Shown piece by piece: positions 10,150 to 12,323 of a DNA stretch of 12,323 bases; position 1 is the first letter of the stretch, and every line of letters starts with the position of its first letter. Origin of the DNA: Funneliformis mosseae (lineage: Eukaryota > Glomeromycota > Glomeromycetes > Glomerales > Glomeraceae); contig CAJVPP010003202.1 in NCBI GenBank assembly GCA_910592005.1, positions 1 through 12,323 on the forward strand, given 5' to 3'. The notes beneath the pieces were generated by a model, which worked only from the letters and a program-made list of their open reading frames with translations, had not been told where the DNA came from and ran no database searches. The translations under genes and the position numbers were made by a program.

Positions 10150-10991
10150 GACTTGTAGGAAAAAGAATATTCCAAACAGAAATAAAATAATAAAAATAAT
10201 AATCAATAATAATCAATAAAAAGTAAGAAAGAAAGATACCATCCGAAAGAAACCTTCATAAACTGATTCAAGTTAGCAAATTTTACTTCTGACCAAAAAT
10301 TCATCGACTAAAATGATCGAAATTTATTTATATATATATTATAGTCTTTCGCAATTTATTAAAGTAAAAAAATTAAATATTAAGTTGTCAATATTAAAAT
10401 TATGATTGTTAATACTTAAAGAGATGCGACTTTGGTCAGCGGCTGAGTCGCTGAGAAGGTCTAAAGGCTGTCCACTAATTTGAAATATCCACAAGCTTCG
10501 GATTACAGGATTTGAAAGAGATCATGTGGCGCACGCAATAGAGATAAAGTTGAATTTTGTCATCAAAGTATTTATTTGCCTATATAAGTTGTACTTTTCA
10601 GTATATTTGACATTTGATTTGGTCCTATTTCGAAAAAGCCACGGGTAAAATTTTTACCAATCCATTATCCAGTCGAAAAAGCCACGGATAATGATTTTAA
10701 AGAAATTTTATTTTGTATGAATTTGCACCACGTAATAACAACCTGGTTATTAGTTGGATTAATTTAACTATTTATGTTCCGGTACGGTATGATTTGTAAT
10801 TTCGAACGGGACGCAAATGCGGCCCAGATTTTGCGGTATTACACCTATTGGGCCAACAATTCCAACAATTATTTGATAAATGTAAAAGGAAATGACAATT
10901 TTTTTTTTCAACAGAATTATTACTTTTAGATAGATTTCTTAACAAAATATCGATCGCGCCTTAATCACTTGTCGAAAATAGTACTAGCGAT
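10150..10991. other. Intergenic DNA with small repeats, no gene seen
   Basis: No open frame is worth reporting. The left part is low-complexity AATAAT/ATCAAT sequence (about 10180-10240). From about 10430 the base composition is more balanced, and it contains a short interrupted palindrome near AGCGGCTGAGTCGCT (about 10438-10452) and the direct repeat and hairpins at 10630-10693. The patchy GC content suggests old insertion sequences rather than genes. A promoter for the broken gene at 10992 cannot be placed with confidence. Confidence 0.5.
10630..10693. repeat. Direct repeat with nested hairpins
   Basis: TCGAAAAAGCCACGGGTAA (10630-10648) recurs as TCGAAAAAGCCACGGATAA (10673-10691), one mismatch in 19. 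Between and across the copies lie two inverted repeats: GGTAAAA-T-TTTTACC (10644-10658), and CATTATCC (10663-10670) pairing with GGATAATG (10686-10693). Each copy thus carries the left arm or right arm of a hairpin. It looks like a small dispersed repeat or MITE end rather than a gene part. Confidence 0.6.
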
Positions 10992-11300
10992 ATGGAAGAC
11001 AAACCGCATAACGGTAAACCTATTACTATGACGGAAGTATCACCAAATGCAAAGGTACATTGTTACTTATAGTGAAGAAGACCAAACAATTGTCTGGTGG
11101 GATGCTGGTATAGAAAAAGGCAAGCTTGAGCCAATTAAACCTGCTGAGAGAGAGCAATTCCACATTTTACGCATTGAAGACGAAAGAGGAAAAAATTGTT
11201 CAAATGTGTATTTCTGATAATAAGGAGCTAGTATACAGTAAACTTGAATATGGTTCATATGTTTATTGTGATAGTAAAATTGACATACACAAATATTTAA

Positions 11301-11366
11301 GTAAGTGCAATTATTAGCTTGTTATTTTACATATATATAATTTATAATTGTATTTTATTTATTTAG
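11301..11366 (+). other. Intron within the broken family gene
   Basis: GTAAGT donor at 11301 and TTTAG acceptor at 11366, 66 bp. Removing it joins KYL + A to AA + ATC and keeps the reading frame into IININNTVQE. The precise phase match shows the locus descends from a spliced gene, not from a processed copy. Confidence 0.6.
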
Positions 11367-11891
11367 AAATCATTAATATTAATAATACAGTTCAAGAAAT
11401 AGAATTGTATTTTAAACATTATATCAACATATTTAATTGTAACTTTAACACGAGAGGAGAATTTATTTTATATAGTAAAATTGACCATCCAAGTAGGTCA
11501 AATATTATTTGGATTTATTCAACTCAGACTAAAAGTAACAAATGGATGTGTCAAAATGTTTATGAAGTCCCTAAAGAAGCGGAGCTAGTAAGCATATCTA
11601 AATATGATAAAATTTGGCTACGTATCAATAGCCGCATATGTGAATGGGATATCGTTACTGGTAATGCTACATTTATGAAAAATTTATATGAGGTAATGAT
11701 CAATTATTAATTTTCCTTGTTAAATTTTAGATACAATATTAATAGACCAATATTTAATAGGTTTGAAGAGGAAAATATGAAATATATTCAAATCTCTAAT
11801 AGTGAAAAGTATACTTGTCTGAAAACAAATCATAAAATTATCGTTTATTCTAAAACAGATAATCTGAGAGTATCGTTGGATTTAAACGATG

Positions 11892-11976
11892 GTATTATTT
11901 TTATCTTAAATAATTTTATGTAACGTTATCATAAAATAAAATTCTTAAATTTTTTTTTTTTATTTTTTATTATAAG
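11892..11976 (+). other. Intron within the broken family gene
   Basis: Donor GTATTA at 11892 and acceptor ATAAG at 11976, 85 bp, with a T-rich run before the acceptor. Splicing replaces the unspliced reading ...ILNNFM and stop by ...LNDEQRLYNFMKRTG, which fits the family pattern. The unspliced and spliced sequences both contain an AATTTTATG word, a chance or duplicated similarity that could mislead frame-based prediction. Confidence 0.65.
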
Positions 11977-12323
11977 AACAACGACTATATAATTTTATGA
12001 AACGTACTGGTTCACATTGTTTCTTGCTTAATTTCTTTAATTATTATTCAAATAATGAAATTTGGAATTTTGTAATTAAATCCTGTTGGAAGACTTATAA
12101 CCTATCGACAGAGGAATATATCCCCGAGTATTTGTCGAACATACCAATTTTATTTCATGAATTTCATATGTTTGTAATTATGGAAGGGCATGTTTGGAAA
12201 ATTAAATTTGACGAGTTAAAATTTGATATTAATTTTTTATTAGAGGAAAATACCGAATAAAATTTTTGCTTATTAATACATTTGCCAATAATTTGCTTAG
12301 TAATGCTTATCGTAATATCGTTA

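Larger units (their letters stand above)
10992..12260 (+). pseudogene. Broken Rhizophagus-type ion-channel-like family gene (N-terminal part)
   Basis: The blocks read in order like the N-terminal, WD-like region of a large Glomeromycotina family often predicted as ion-transport proteins (recalled, not searched). 10992-11054 gives MEDKPHNGKPITMTEVSPNAK. From 11056 a new frame gives YIVTYSEEDQTIVWWDAG, and from about 11153 a third frame continues to 11300. An intron at 11301-11366 joins in phase to 11367, which carries FILYSKIDHPS, IIWIYSTQTKSNKWMC and ELVSISKYDK. A TAA at 11708 interrupts the frame before RYNINRPIF. An intron at 11892-11976 then joins in phase as SLDLNDEQRLYNFMKRTG, and the last block stops at 12258-12260. 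The two 5' frame changes fit one-base insertions (an extra G in AAAGG at 11054-11055, and a GAGAGAGAG run at about 11146-11154). No channel domain is inside the window. Probably a pseudogene; assembly errors or a short divergent gene with unusual splicing are alternatives. Confidence 0.6.

Noticed and set aside
10438..10520. Possible tRNA or structured RNA around the AGCGGCTGAGTCGCT palindrome
   Set aside because: No cloverleaf, no T-loop or D-loop consensus and no pairing acceptor stem could be found.
11055..11072. 18-bp GT...AG interval as a mini-intron
   Set aside because: Its removal leads directly to a TGA and does not repair the frame; it is also far shorter than any other intron here.
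11055..11152. 98-bp intron in the broken family gene
   Set aside because: GT-AG ends and phase fit, but it would remove a segment that reads as conserved family coding sequence, so frameshifts are the better explanation.
11067..11258. 63-codon minus-strand frame
   Set aside because: Shadow of the family-like plus-strand sequence.

Overview
The window looks like nuclear DNA of an early-diverging fungus, most probably an arbuscular mycorrhizal (Glomeromycotina, Rhizophagus-like) genome. This is inferred from several things: very AT-rich DNA; genes cut by short GT-AG introns of about 65-95 bp; a secreted, membrane-anchored kelch-repeat protein of the type expanded in these fungi; and a protein family at the right edge that I recall as large and lineage-specific in Rhizophagus. 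No bacterial operon structure, ribosomal RNA gene or confident tRNA was seen.

Layout. Positions 1-5280 form a block of about 85% A+T (by eye) with almost no CpG and no intact gene. It holds a decayed tyrosine-recombinase open frame resembling Crypton-type elements (DUF3504 region) at about 2236-2937, and two imperfect inverted repeats (about 749-838 and 3389-3527). Composition changes sharply near 5280. A four-exon minus-strand kelch gene (5394-6909) follows. It is divergently arranged with a six-exon plus-strand mitochondrial adenylate kinase / GTP:AMP phosphotransferase gene (7664-9104). The roughly 750 bp between them is a probable bidirectional promoter, with TATA boxes facing each gene, a CCAAT box, a CACGTG palindrome, a TGACGTAA site and two short tandem repeats. 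Positions 9105-9849 are 3' UTR and intergenic DNA. A weak Cys-rich minus-strand reading frame lies at 9850-10149. About 10150-10990 is non-coding and carries a small repeat with hairpins. A plus-strand member of the Rhizophagus-type protein family (resembling the N-terminal part of predicted ion-channel-like proteins) runs from 10992 to 12260 and beyond. It is interrupted by frame changes and stops and is probably a pseudogene.

The two intact genes share an intergenic promoter region but have unrelated functions: a cell-surface beta-propeller protein and a mitochondrial nucleotide kinase. The most notable signal is the left block. Its relic open frame and one inverted repeat carry mainly C-to-T type changes, largely at CpA, which resembles repeat-induced point mutation or methylcytosine decay in a transposon graveyard. 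All gene models come from reading splice signals and frames by hand; no database search was possible.
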